A DNA stretch of 31,529 nucleotides from Lachnoclostridium sp. UBA7097 (GCA_002499945.1 DKYP01000160.1:1-31529); one strand, 5' to 3'; shown: positions 15,820-24,683, counted from the stretch's first letter. Made by a program: numbers and translations. The notes: generated by a model not told the origin, from the letters alone.

Positions 15820-17280
15820 ATGGCAAGTGAAAAAAAGAATGCTGTTGCAGAAGCAGTAGGTGGCTTCTTCAAAGCTGTAGGCGGTTTTTTCTCCGGTTTT
15901 GGGACAGCAGTTGCAAAAGGCGGCATTTTTGTAAAATTGTCATTGCTATGGTGGGGAGCAGGCTATGTACGTTATAAACAATATGCAAAAGCCATTATTA
16001 TGACAGTTCTGGAAGCAGCAGTAATACTGTTTTCAATTTTCTTTGCTTCGCAGTATGTGCCAAAGTTTGGCACACTTGGTACTGTAAAAGCAGAAATGGT
16101 TTTTAATGTAGCCACAATGAAGAATGAGTTTAATGACTATGACCATTCTTTTATGATTTTGTTATTTTCACTGTTTAGTTTTGTTGTATGGTTTGTTGCT
16201 GTAGTTGTATGGATGAAAAATATGGCGAATGTATACAAACTCCAGCTTATGGAGGAAAATGGTGAGCATATCAATACATTTAAAGAAGATTTAAGATTGT
16301 ATATAGGTGAAAAGTTCCATATCACACTGCTCACCCTTCCTGTACTTGGAATTGTTGTATTTACAATTATACCAATTCTTCTGCTTGTATTTGTTGCATT
16401 TACTAACTATGACCAGCAGCACATGCCGCCATCAGAACTTTTTACATGGGTAGGTTTTAGCAACTTTATTACACTGTTTGGCGGTGGCGGGCTTACTGCA
16501 ACATTTGGCTATTCATTTGTACGTGTACTTGGCTGGACGCTGGTATGGGCATTTTTCTCAACAATTACAACATATATCGGCGGAATACTTCTGTCATTGC
16601 TTTTAAACAGTGCCAAGACAAGATTTCCAAAGTTCTGGCGTCTTATGTTTGTAATAACTATTGCTGTACCACAGTTTGTATCACTTCTGCTTGTAAGGAA
16701 CTTCTTTGCGGATAATGGCATTGTAAATACAATATGTTCCAATATACATTTTACAGGCTTTTTAAGGGATATTGGATTAATATCTGGCAACCATATACCA
16801 TTTTTGTCAGCGCCGGGCTGGGCACATGTAATGATTATAATAATCAATATATGGGTCGGTGTCCCTTACCAGATGTTAATTGCTACAGGTGTACTGATGA
16901 ATATCCCGGAAGACCAGTTAGAGAGTGCAAAAATGGATGGTGCAAAGCCGTTCCAGATATTTACAAAAATTACTATGCCTTATATGTTATTTATAACAGG
17001 GCCGGCACTTGTTACAGACTTTGTAAAGAATATCAATAACTTCAATGTTATTTACCTTCTTACACAGGATGTTTATACTACTACAAACCAGGCACTTGCC
17101 AATTCGCAGGCGCAGGAAGTGGATTTGCTTGTAACATGGCTGTTCCGTTTAACGCAGGATTACTATAACTATAAGATGGCATCTGTAATTGGTATTGTTG
17201 TCTTTGTCATATGCGCATTGTTCACTTTAGTTGCATTTAACTATATGATTGGCGGAGATAAGGAGGGGACATATCAATAA
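15820..17280 (+). CDS. ABC sugar-importer permease, MalF/GanP-like
   Basis: This is a 486-residue inner-membrane permease subunit. The start is the ATG at 15820 (MASEKKNAVAE), with AAAGGAG upstream; an in-frame ATG at 15760 would lie in the intergenic hairpin. The C-terminal half is the binding-protein-dependent transport core, with the ATPase-contact EAA loop 'EDQLESAKMDGAKPF' and 'KITMP'. The N-terminal third is long for the family, with an amphipathic Gly/Phe-rich segment (about residues 8-32) and three extra membrane segments, as in MalF. Its stop overlaps the next start by one base (TAATG). No ATPase gene is in the window, so a shared MsmX-like ATPase is expected. Confidence 0.92.
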   Translation: MASEKKNAVAEAVGGFFKAVGGFFSGFGTAVAKGGIFVKLSLLWWGAGYVRYKQYAKAIIMTVLEAAVILFSIFFASQYVPKFGTLGTVKAEMVFNVATMKNEFNDYDHSFMILLFSLFSFVVWFVAVVVWMKNMANVYKLQLMEENGEHINTFKEDLRLYIGEKFHITLLTLPVLGIVVFTIIPILLLVFVAFTNYDQQHMPPSELFTWVGFSNFITLFGGGGLTATFGYSFVRVLGWTLVWAFFSTITTYIGGILLSLLLNSAKTRFPKFWRLMFVITIAVPQFVSLLLVRNFFADNGIVNTICSNIHFTGFLRDIGLISGNHIPFLSAPGWAHVMIIIINIWVGVPYQMLIATGVLMNIPEDQLESAKMDGAKPFQIFTKITMPYMLFITGPALVTDFVKNINNFNVIYLLTQDVYTTTNQALANSQAQEVDLLVTWLFRLTQDYYNYKMASVIGIVVFVICALFTLVAFNYMIGGDKEGTYQ

Positions 17281-18140
17281 TGAAAATTAAAAAAATGAAA
17301 GATAAGCGTACATCAACGATTATAATGCACAATGTATTAATCGGGGTGCTTGCAGTTATATGGCTGGTTCCTATTGTATGGCTGGTTTGTACCTCTTTTA
17401 GTGAGTATCCTGGAATAAATACAAGTACGTTTTTCCCCCAGAAATGGAGCATTGTAAACTATGTGAAGCTGTTCCATCCTGATACAGTGGCACAGTTTCC
17501 ACAATGGTTTATGAACACATTTATTGTTGCATGTGTGAATTGTGTTATTTCTACGTTTTTTGTACTGATGGTTGCATATGCAACATCAATTATGCGTTTC
17601 CCTATGAGGAAACCGCTTATGAACATTGCGGTTATACTTAACCTTTTCCCGGGTATGCTGTCAATGATTGCTGTATACTTTGTATTAAGGACATTTAACC
17701 TTACAAACAGCTATGCAGGGCTTATAATGGTGTATTCTGCATCATCAGGCCTTGGATACCTTATTGCAAAAGGTTTCTTTGATACAGTGCCAAGGGCGCT
17801 TTGTGAAGCCGCACGTATTGACGGGTGCAGCGAAGCACGTATCTTTTTGCAGATGGTAATTCCTATGAGCCGTCCTATTGTAGTTTATACAGTTATTAAC
17901 AGTTTCCTTGCACCATGGATGGATTTCGTATTTGCCAAGATGATTCTTAATGCAGGTGTATCTTCAAAGTATACAGTTGCTATCGGGCTGTATAAGATGC
18001 TGGATAAGAGCCTTATTAATAATTACTTTACCCAGTTCTGTGCAGGAGGGGTACTTGTTTCAATCCCTATATCAATATTGTTTATGATTATGCAGAAATT
18101 CTATGTTGAAGGTATTACAGGCGGGGCTGTAAAGGGATAA
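17280..18140 (+). CDS. ABC sugar-importer permease, MalG/GanQ-like
   Basis: This is a 286-residue inner-membrane permease subunit, partner of the preceding MalF-like protein. It has about six membrane segments, starting at residues 14-35. The EAA loop is 'CEAARIDGCSEARIF' followed by 'MVIPM', as expected for docking an ABC ATPase. It ends in the typical MalG-like 'GITGGAVKG'. Translation is coupled: the ATG shares one base with the previous stop codon, and AAGGAGGGG lies inside the upstream gene. A terminator follows at 18178, closing the binding protein-permease operon. Confidence 0.94.
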   Translation: MKIKKMKDKRTSTIIMHNVLIGVLAVIWLVPIVWLVCTSFSEYPGINTSTFFPQKWSIVNYVKLFHPDTVAQFPQWFMNTFIVACVNCVISTFFVLMVAYATSIMRFPMRKPLMNIAVILNLFPGMLSMIAVYFVLRTFNLTNSYAGLIMVYSASSGLGYLIAKGFFDTVPRALCEAARIDGCSEARIFLQMVIPMSRPIVVYTVINSFLAPWMDFVFAKMILNAGVSSKYTVAIGLYKMLDKSLINNYFTQFCAGGVLVSIPISILFMIMQKFYVEGITGGAVKG

Positions 18141-18177
18141 ACGGTTTATAAATAAAGACTGGATTGTACAAAACAAG

Positions 18178-18219
18178 AAAACCACGGTCTGGAGGAGCTG
18201 TTTTCAGGCTGTGGTTTTT
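18178..18219 (+). terminator. Terminator after the ABC importer operon
   Basis: AAACCAC (18178-18184) with GGTCTG pairs with CAGGCT and GTGGTTT. This gives a 13-bp stem with two G-T wobbles and a 13-base loop, with the stem's last Ts running into TTTTT. Confidence 0.85.
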
Positions 18220-18248
18220 ATTATACAATTTATGGGGGTAGTTTATAT

Positions 18249-19019
18249 ATGCAGAATATAAGAAGGCGTGGTATGTGGAGGCTGCCAAGTGTCAGTGCTG
18301 ACGGATTGAAAATATTTGCATGTATTGTTATGTTTATACAGTCTGTTGGGATTGCAATTATAGAAAACGGAATAATACATCTTGATAATTATACACAGGC
18401 AGAGTTATCACAGGCACTGGCAGATGATTCACATCTTATGGTTTTAGCAGGCACAGGCTCGGTGCTCCAGTTAATAGGCGGGCTTGCTGTACCACTATTT
18501 GCCTACTTGCTTGTTGAAGGATTCAGGAATACATCAGATTTCCGTAAATACCTGGTTTCTATGCTGGTATTTGCAGTCCTGTCTGAAATCCCGTATGACC
18601 TTGCAAACAGCATGGAGTTTATTGACTGGTCAAGCCAGAATGCACTTTTTACCATGTGTATATGCCTGCTTCTTTTATATTTTCTGGATATGTTTAAAAA
18701 TGGAAAAGGGATTATGTATATTATTGCCAGGCTTACAATAATACTCTGTGCTGTATGCTGGGTGTCACTTTTCCGTGCAGCATATGGGCTTTGCATGGTA
18801 TTGCTTGTTGCGGTGTTTTATATTTTTTATTCAAGAAATGTGCTAAAAACCATACTTGGAATGATAATAAGCCTTTTATATATAACAGGGCCTTTAGCAT
18901 TTTATGGTATCTGGTTTTACAATGAAGAACGCAAAGACAAGCTGCCTAAGTATGCATATTATGCCTTTTACCCGGTACATTTTCTAATACTTGGCTTAAT
19001 TGCAAAATTTGTATTATAG
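18249..19019 (+). CDS. TraX-family integral membrane protein
   Basis: This 256-residue membrane protein has about seven hydrophobic segments. The opening 'SADGLKIFACIVMFIQSVGI', the central 'LSEIPYDLA' and the late 'LPKYAYYAFYPVHFLILGLI' match the TraX family, named after the F-pilin N-acetylating protein and related to membrane acyltransferases. In Firmicutes its substrate is unknown; modification of a surface glycan or protein is the usual guess. GGGGGTAG lies about 9 bases before the ATG. It sits between the importer terminator and the GH53 gene (59 bases downstream), so the two may be co-transcribed. No clear promoter is visible in front of it. Confidence 0.85.
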   Translation: MQNIRRRGMWRLPSVSADGLKIFACIVMFIQSVGIAIIENGIIHLDNYTQAELSQALADDSHLMVLAGTGSVLQLIGGLAVPLFAYLLVEGFRNTSDFRKYLVSMLVFAVLSEIPYDLANSMEFIDWSSQNALFTMCICLLLLYFLDMFKNGKGIMYIIARLTIILCAVCWVSLFRAAYGLCMVLLVAVFYIFYSRNVLKTILGMIISLLYITGPLAFYGIWFYNEERKDKLPKYAYYAFYPVHFLILGLIAKFVL

Positions 19020-19078
19020 GGTGATTGTCCCAAAATACTATGAAAACTTAGAAGTTTATAATAAAATGGAGGTAGCTT

Positions 19079-22000
19079 ATGAAAAAAAAGGTGATTAAAC
19101 AGACAATGGCATGCCTTCTTGGTACAGCACTGGTTATAACACAACCAGGATTGTATCCGGGGGCAGATGCAGCAAGTGTTTCTTCAATTACTAATGGCGG
19201 TTTTGAGAATGGTACAGAAGGCTGGAAGGCTGAACCACAGCCAGGAACTTTTGAAGCCAAGACAGCAGATGAATCAAGTGTTGGAACTGTTATTGAAGGA
19301 GGCAGTGCATTAAATTTCTGGAATGAAACAGATACCAGTTTTAAATGTGTACAGACAATAGAAAACCTGCCAGCGGGTACTTATAAATTAACAGCACAGT
19401 CACAAGGCGGTGATGGTGAAAAGGTTTATGTCCTCCTGGATGGCAAAAAGGGTGATGTATTCCAGGAAAACTCCGGATGGGGTGTCTGGAAAGAAAGCAG
19501 TGGGACATTTACCCTTGATAAGGATATGGCAAATATTGAAGCTGGCGTATATGTAGAGTGCGGCGCAGGCGGCTGGGGCTGGATTGATGATATAAAACTT
19601 GAGGTGGCTGGTGCAGAACAAACTTTTTCTTTAGAAGAATTAAAAGAGCTTGTGGCAACAGTACCAGCAGACTATACCAGTATAGGCTTTACAACAGACA
19701 GTGAAAAAGCACTGGCAGATGCCCTTGCTGCAGCAAACAGCCTGGTTACAGCATCAAGTAATGATGCCACACAGATAACTTCTGCCTATAAGGCTTTATC
19801 AGCAGCAGTAGACGGACTGGTTCTTTCTTCAGAACTTTTTATAAAGAAGATTAGCAATTATGATGAAAACTCTATACGTGGAATGGATGTTTCTTCTTAC
19901 CTTAGCATTATGAAAGCATTTGAAAAGGTAAAGGAGAATATGAAAGCAGCAGGTGCAAGTGATGCAGAAATTGCAAAAGTTGGTTTTAAGGACTGGAACG
20001 GCAAAGTCCTTGATGAACAGGGGTTCTTTAACCTGCTTGCAGAATCTGGTGTAAACTATATACGTATACGTGTATGGAATAATCCATATGACACTAATGG
20101 AAAAAGCTATGGCGGCGGCAATAATGATATTAATACAGCTATAGAAATGGGAAAATATGTAACAAAAGCAGGAATGAAAGTTTTAATTGACTTCCATCTC
20201 TCTGACTTCTGGGCAGACCCTGGAAAGCAGCAGGCACCAAAAGCATGGGCGTCTTATACACCAGACCAGAAAGCGGCAGCAGTTTCAGAATATATTACAG
20301 ACTGCCTGTCCAAATTAATTAAAGATAATGGTGTAGATGTGGCTATGGTACAGGTTGGAAATGAAACAAACGGGGCTGTATGTGGTGTAAGTGAATGGAG
20401 TGATATGAATAAGATTTTTGATGCAGGCTGTGACGCAGTACATGCAGCTGGCAAAGATATCCTTGCAGCAATACATTTTACCAATCCTGAAAAAGAGGGG
20501 CTGTTAATGGATTATGCCTCAAAGCTTGCGGATTATGACAGTGATGGTGATGGTGTAAAAGAAGGTGTAAGCTATGATGTGCTTGCTTCTTCATATTACC
20601 CTAATTCACATGGTACAATGGAAAACTTAACTAATGTATTAACAGATGTTGCAAAGACATATGACAAGCATGTAATGGTAGCAGAAACTTCATGGGCAAA
20701 TACTTATAAACTTGGGCACAGTGCCAATAACTCTGATTTCAGGACAGGGGATTATGTTAATTATAACGTAACTTTACAGGGACAAGCCAATGAAGTAAGG
20801 GATGTTATCAATGCAGTTAATAATATTGATGTTACATTATCTAACGGGAAAAAAGCAGCACTTGGCTTTTTCTACTGGGAGCCGGCGTGGATATCTGCAA
20901 TGAGCGTATATGATGAAAATGGAAATTTAAAAGCAGATGCAGAGAAAATTGAAGCAGAAAACAGGGAACTTGATGTAGAATGTGGTTCTGGCTGGGCAAG
21001 CAGTTATGCGGCAGGATATGACCCTGATGATGCAGGCCTCTGGTGGGGTGGAAGCGGAATGACTAACCAGAGTGTATTTGATTTCAATGGCAGCCCGCTC
21101 CCGGTATTTGATGTATACAACCCTGACTGTTTAAAGTATGGTGCCAAAGCTTCTGAAGTTAAACCAGACGGATATGCTTCTGAAGAAATAAGCATTGAAA
21201 CAGGGCAGACAGTTGATGCAGTCCTGCCAAAAATAAAAGTAACATATAACGATTCCACAGAAGAAGAAAAAGATGTAAACTGGAATAAAGAAGATGTGGC
21301 AAAAGTAAACGATGCAGCTGCCACAACAGCAGGTATTGGTTCATATACAATTAATGGCACGCTTGCAGATGATGCTTCTTATAAAGTAGCTGTTACAGTT
21401 AATGTAAATGGAATTAACTTGCTTGCAGACCCTGGATTTGAAAATAAAGAATCTGCATGGACAGTAACAGGTGAAGGCGGTGCCGTTAAATCAGGTGAAG
21501 ACAAAAGGACAGGTGAAATGTGCCTGCACTTCTACAGTGATGCAGATTTTAAATTTACGGCATCTTCAACAACTACAGTAACAAAAGCAGGCTACTATAC
21601 AGCATATATTTATATGCAGGGGCTTTCCAGTGCAGGTACAAGGGAAGGTGAGAGCCTTAAACTTGTAGCAGTTACAGGAGATGGAAAAGAATATGCATCA
21701 GAAAGTACAATGCTTGCAGGCTGGCTTGGCTGGAAGCAGGTAAAAGTAAATGATATCTACGTATCACAGGATATGGTTAAAAATGGAAAGAATACAATTA
21801 CTTTATCTGTAGACGCAGTTTTAAATTCAGGTGCATGGGGAACAGTTGATGATGCTTCACTTTACCTGGACAAAGAGGAAAGCAATAGCCAGGTTACAGA
21901 ACCAGTTTCACAGTCCATCACAGGAAAGAAAAGTTATACAAAAGTATATGGCAGTAAACCATTCAAGTTAAATGCTAAAGCTGAAGGGGCACTGTCATAC

Positions 22001-22420
22001 ACAAGCAGCAACAAAAAAGTAGCAGAAGCAGGCAAAGATGGCACAATAACAATTAAAGGCGCTGGTGTAGCTGTAATTACTGTTAAGGCAGCAGCAACAG
22101 AAAATTACAAGGCAGCTTCCAAAAAAATTACAATTACAGTTAAACCAAAGAAGGTAAGTGGAATAAAAGTAAAACCTGCAAATAAGCAAATAACTGCCAG
22201 CTGGAAGAAAACAGCAAAAGCTGATGGTTACAAAGTACAGTATTCAACAGCAAAAAGCTTTAAAAATGCAAAAGAAGTAACAACAACCGGCACTTCTGGT
22301 TCAGTCAAAGGTTTAAAGAGCAAAACAACATACTATGTAAGGGTATGTGCCTATGTTAAAAATGGAAATAAGAAAATAGATGGTGCTTATGGTAAAACAG
22401 TAAAGGTTACTGTGAAATAA
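19079..22420 (+). CDS. Secreted modular GH53 arabinogalactan endo-beta-1,4-galactanase
   Basis: This 1113-residue extracellular enzyme would cleave beta-1,4-galactan (pectin side chains). Order: signal peptide 1-31; jelly-roll carbohydrate-binding-like domain about 33-177; helical linker 180-255; GH53 catalytic domain about 260-680; bacterial Ig-like domain about 700-776; second binding-like domain about 777-930; Ig-like domain about 945-1023; fibronectin type III-like end 1024-1113. Catalytic residues are acid/base Glu429 in 'VGNETNG' and nucleophile Glu536 in 'VMVAETSW'. Other GH53 marks are 'IRIRVWNNPYDTNG' and 'DFHLSDFWADPGKQ'. A 'DSDGDG' loop at 487-492 suggests a calcium site. There is no lipobox or sortase motif, so it is free or held by binding domains. 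TGGAGG precedes the ATG. Confidence 0.96.
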   Translation: MKKKVIKQTMACLLGTALVITQPGLYPGADAASVSSITNGGFENGTEGWKAEPQPGTFEAKTADESSVGTVIEGGSALNFWNETDTSFKCVQTIENLPAGTYKLTAQSQGGDGEKVYVLLDGKKGDVFQENSGWGVWKESSGTFTLDKDMANIEAGVYVECGAGGWGWIDDIKLEVAGAEQTFSLEELKELVATVPADYTSIGFTTDSEKALADALAAANSLVTASSNDATQITSAYKALSAAVDGLVLSSELFIKKISNYDENSIRGMDVSSYLSIMKAFEKVKENMKAAGASDAEIAKVGFKDWNGKVLDEQGFFNLLAESGVNYIRIRVWNNPYDTNGKSYGGGNNDINTAIEMGKYVTKAGMKVLIDFHLSDFWADPGKQQAPKAWASYTPDQKAAAVSEYITDCLSKLIKDNGVDVAMVQVGNETNGAVCGVSEWSDMNKIFDAGCDAVHAAGKDILAAIHFTNPEKEGLLMDYASKLADYDSDGDGVKEGVSYDVLASSYYPNSHGTMENLTNVLTDVAKTYDKHVMVAETSWANTYKLGHSANNSDFRTGDYVNYNVTLQGQANEVRDVINAVNNIDVTLSNGKKAALGFFYWEPAWISAMSVYDENGNLKADAEKIEAENRELDVECGSGWASSYAAGYDPDDAGLWWGGSGMTNQSVFDFNGSPLPVFDVYNPDCLKYGAKASEVKPDGYASEEISIETGQTVDAVLPKIKVTYNDSTEEEKDVNWNKEDVAKVNDAAATTAGIGSYTINGTLADDASYKVAVTVNVNGINLLADPGFENKESAWTVTGEGGAVKSGEDKRTGEMCLHFYSDADFKFTASSTTTVTKAGYYTAYIYMQGLSSAGTREGESLKLVAVTGDGKEYASESTMLAGWLGWKQVKVNDIYVSQDMVKNGKNTITLSVDAVLNSGAWGTVDDASLYLDKEESNSQVTEPVSQSITGKKSYTKVYGSKPFKLNAKAEGALSYTSSNKKVAEAGKDGTITIKGAGVAVITVKAAATENYKAASKKITITVKPKKVSGIKVKPANKQITASWKKTAKADGYKVQYSTAKSFKNAKEVTTTGTSGSVKGLKSKTTYYVRVCAYVKNGNKKIDGAYGKTVKVTVK

Positions 22421-22482
22421 ATTTACATCTATATGGTTATAATAATAGTAACTGTTTTTGCCAGAAAAAGTAAAAAAGTACG

Positions 22483-22511
22483 TTGACAATGGGGCTGATA
22501 TTTATTATACT
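22483..22511 (+). promoter_or_regulatory. Sigma-A promoter for the 613-residue protein gene
   Basis: Consensus TTGACA (22483-22488), a 17-bp spacer and TATACT (22506-22511). The predicted start near 22518 abuts the LacI-type operator, so this strong promoter should be tightly repressible. Confidence 0.92.
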
Positions 22512-22518
22512 AATAAAT

Positions 22519-22536
22519 AGAACAACCGATTGCGCA
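22519..22536 (+). promoter_or_regulatory. LacI-family-type operator, copy 2
   Basis: AGAACAACCGATTGCGCA shares its last 14 bases exactly with copy 1 at 13247-13260 and lies 11 bases after the -10 box, mirroring copy 1. The shared sequence and geometry place the AraC-family gene and this transcript in one regulon. Confidence 0.82.
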
Positions 22537-22581
22537 AAGCGAAACGTACAATTATATAAAATTTAAAAGGAGTATGCGAGA

Positions 22582-24423
22582 ATGGAGAATAAATTTATTG
22601 TTAATATTATCCACCGCCCTGAAATGGTTCCAGAGTATGCAGAAAAGGTTACTGGACAGGGCAAAGCAGAAGATATTGGAAGAAAGGCACTTCTTACAGA
22701 GTCACTGGATATATTTAAATTCCAGCAGGACACAGCACATAAGAACAATCTTAAAGTAACAATACAGATGACTTATGCAAGCCTGTTTAATGATGAAGCT
22801 GTAGAGATAGCTAAAGAGCACCATGAGAAATATGGTGATGAAATTGCGCTTTCTTTACTTGGGCTTCCATGTAAAGAGTTCAGGGAGAAATATAAGACAA
22901 AAGATTTCTGTATCTGGATGTTCTCTATGGAAGATAAAAAGAACATTGTAGATGATGTATTCGGGAAGTTTTATGACCGTTTTGGATTTTATCCAGAATC
23001 AACAGGTTCTTATTATATGGATGCAGACCTTACTAACTATATTAAAGAAAAATACCCAATGGTTAAGTGTGCGATTGCCACATGCTGGGAGGAAGGCCCT
23101 AAGGCATACCATACCTGCAATAACTCATGGTATACACTTTTTGACGGAGGTCCTTGGAACCCATGGATTCCTTCAAAGCAGAATACACATGCGCCAGCAG
23201 CAAATGAGGAAGAGGACAGCGGAATTGTAGCAATACCACATCTGTCACGTGACCTTATAGCATGTTATGACGGCAACGGGTCAAACTTTGGCACACATCC
23301 GCAGAACGTACTGCGTGGCATGATTTATGACAGCAAGACATGGGAATATCCGTACCTTTACAACCTTATTGACCAGTACCGCCATTTAGCTAAATACAAT
23401 AATGGTTATGCTTACAATATGATGTTTGTAGGGCCAGGCTGGTTAAACAAGATGGGACGCTGGGAAGCACCATATGAACTTCTTGCCAAATCATATGAAG
23501 ATGGCATGGCTTACTATGGCAAGTTAAAGGAAGAAGGCCAGCTTGTTGACATGACGATGGCTGAATTTGCTGATTATTACAGGGCTAATAAGTCATATAC
23601 AGAGCCTGAATGTGCCCTCTGGAAAGATATCTTATATGGTTCAGACAAGCAACTTTTCTGGTACGCAGACCCTTATATGAGGGCATGTGTAAATATGGAC
23701 CAGGGTGGTGCAATAGTTGATTTAAGGCCATATGCTTCCAAGTTAAGATGGGAAGTTGGTATTGGCACAAAGCATGTACAGGATGCTTCTTATCCTTTCC
23801 TTATACAGGAAAAATACCGTGCAGGCTATTTCACACATTATGCCGGCGAAGGTACAGTGCGCAGTGCCAAAGTATGCTATAATGGTGAAGAAGTTGATTT
23901 ATGCCTCTGCCGTACACATGCAAAGTTTGAACAGGAAGGCAAAACAAGAATACTGGTGCTTGACCCTGTAGATATTGAATTTTATGATTTAACAGTAAAA
24001 CTCCAGACAAAGATTTACTTTGAAGAGGGTGCTTCTAATATTAAGATTGAAAGAAATATACTTGAAATGAGCAACCCGGACGCAGATGTAACAATTAATG
24101 AATATATGGTTGCATGTTATGGCACAACAGAATATCCGGAAGATATGACAGGAATTACTCTTTCACTGGTTAAAGGCAGTGAAACAAAATCACTGGAATA
24201 TGAATACAAGTGCCGTGAAGAGTCCCTGGCAGGGGCAGAAAGTGCTGCTGCCGTAATCCCTGCCATTGAAACAAAGGTATCATTAAGCACAGATGCCAAA
24301 GATGCAGAAGGCTATATAAGGGAAGGTTATGCTTTCTCACCAATGTTTACAATTGGCTACCAGAAGAAAATCAGTGATAAGGAGGTATTTGCTACATGGC
24401 TCAATCTGGAAAAGGCAAATTAA
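22582..24423 (+). CDS. Unassigned 613-residue protein, possible carbohydrate-active barrel enzyme
   Basis: I do not recognise a characterised family. There is no signal peptide, so it should be cytoplasmic. The N-terminal half (about residues 1-330) has features of a polysaccharide-deacetylase/GH57-like (beta/alpha) barrel: a start strand 'KFIVNIIHRPEMV', 'EKYGDEIALSLLGLP', 'FGFYPESTGSYYMDADLTNY' and 'CAIATCWEEG'. Then comes a Trp/Pro/Gly-rich loop 'FDGGPWNPWIPSKQN' and 'IPHLSRDL', rich in conserved-looking aromatic and acidic residues. The C-terminal half (about 370-600) looks like beta-sandwich ('DQGGAIVDLRPYASKLRWEV'), as often attached to glycosidases. The operator shared with the AraC regulator, and GH53 next door, suggest processing of imported galactan fragments. 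The activity is inference only. AAAGGAG precedes the ATG. Its last 28 bases overlap the next gene. Confidence 0.75.
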   Translation: MENKFIVNIIHRPEMVPEYAEKVTGQGKAEDIGRKALLTESLDIFKFQQDTAHKNNLKVTIQMTYASLFNDEAVEIAKEHHEKYGDEIALSLLGLPCKEFREKYKTKDFCIWMFSMEDKKNIVDDVFGKFYDRFGFYPESTGSYYMDADLTNYIKEKYPMVKCAIATCWEEGPKAYHTCNNSWYTLFDGGPWNPWIPSKQNTHAPAANEEEDSGIVAIPHLSRDLIACYDGNGSNFGTHPQNVLRGMIYDSKTWEYPYLYNLIDQYRHLAKYNNGYAYNMMFVGPGWLNKMGRWEAPYELLAKSYEDGMAYYGKLKEEGQLVDMTMAEFADYYRANKSYTEPECALWKDILYGSDKQLFWYADPYMRACVNMDQGGAIVDLRPYASKLRWEVGIGTKHVQDASYPFLIQEKYRAGYFTHYAGEGTVRSAKVCYNGEEVDLCLCRTHAKFEQEGKTRILVLDPVDIEFYDLTVKLQTKIYFEEGASNIKIERNILEMSNPDADVTINEYMVACYGTTEYPEDMTGITLSLVKGSETKSLEYEYKCREESLAGAESAAAVIPAIETKVSLSTDAKDAEGYIREGYAFSPMFTIGYQKKISDKEVFATWLNLEKAN

Positions 24424-24608
24424 ATTTCAGGTGTCCGTCCTGCTTTATGCGTGACCTGGATATTGATATGTTTTATGATAAGGACAAGAAAGAATATTAC
24501 TGCATACGCTGCCAGTACACAGGTGATGAAAAAGATGTACTTGCCAAAAATGAAATAGTACGTATGCGTTACCGTAAGATGTCTGAACGTATAACAGACT
24601 TTGATTAA
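24396..24608 (+). CDS. Small zinc-ribbon protein overlapping the upstream gene
   Basis: This 70-residue protein has two CxxC pairs, 'CPSC' (Cys13, Cys16) and 'CIRC' (Cys36, Cys39), spaced as in a zinc ribbon. The acidic stretch 'DLDIDMFYDKDKKEYY' lies between them, and a basic/acidic tail ends in 'RITDFD'. It starts 28 bases inside the 613-residue gene in another frame, with AAGGAGGT (24378-24385) 10 bases before the ATG. This perfect ribosome site argues strongly that it is translated and coupled. I cannot name a function; single zinc ribbons of this size often bind nucleic acid or act as accessory subunits. A hairpin follows at 24640. Confidence 0.82.
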   Translation: MAQSGKGKLNFRCPSCFMRDLDIDMFYDKDKKEYYCIRCQYTGDEKDVLAKNEIVRMRYRKMSERITDFD

Positions 24609-24639
24609 TGATTCTCCTTTTAAAATTATAATTATAAAT

Positions 24640-24683
24640 AATAAAGGGCTGTATCACCAAAAGGTTGTGTACAGCCCTTTATT
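24640..24683 (+). terminator. Hairpin terminator after the zinc-ribbon gene
   Basis: AATAAAGGGCTGTA (24640-24653) and TACAGCCCTTTATT (24670-24683) form a perfect 14-bp stem with a 16-base loop. The T-rich part is inside the stem rather than after it, so termination may be less complete than at 4110 or 13157. Confidence 0.75.

Noticed and set aside
19025..19062. TTGTCC and TATAAT before the GH53 gene
   Set aside because: The spacing is 26 bp and the transcript would start inside the ribosome binding site.
22430..22460. Weak hairpin plus TTTTT after the GH53 gene
   Set aside because: GTTA/TAAC arms are too short and AT-rich for a confident terminator.
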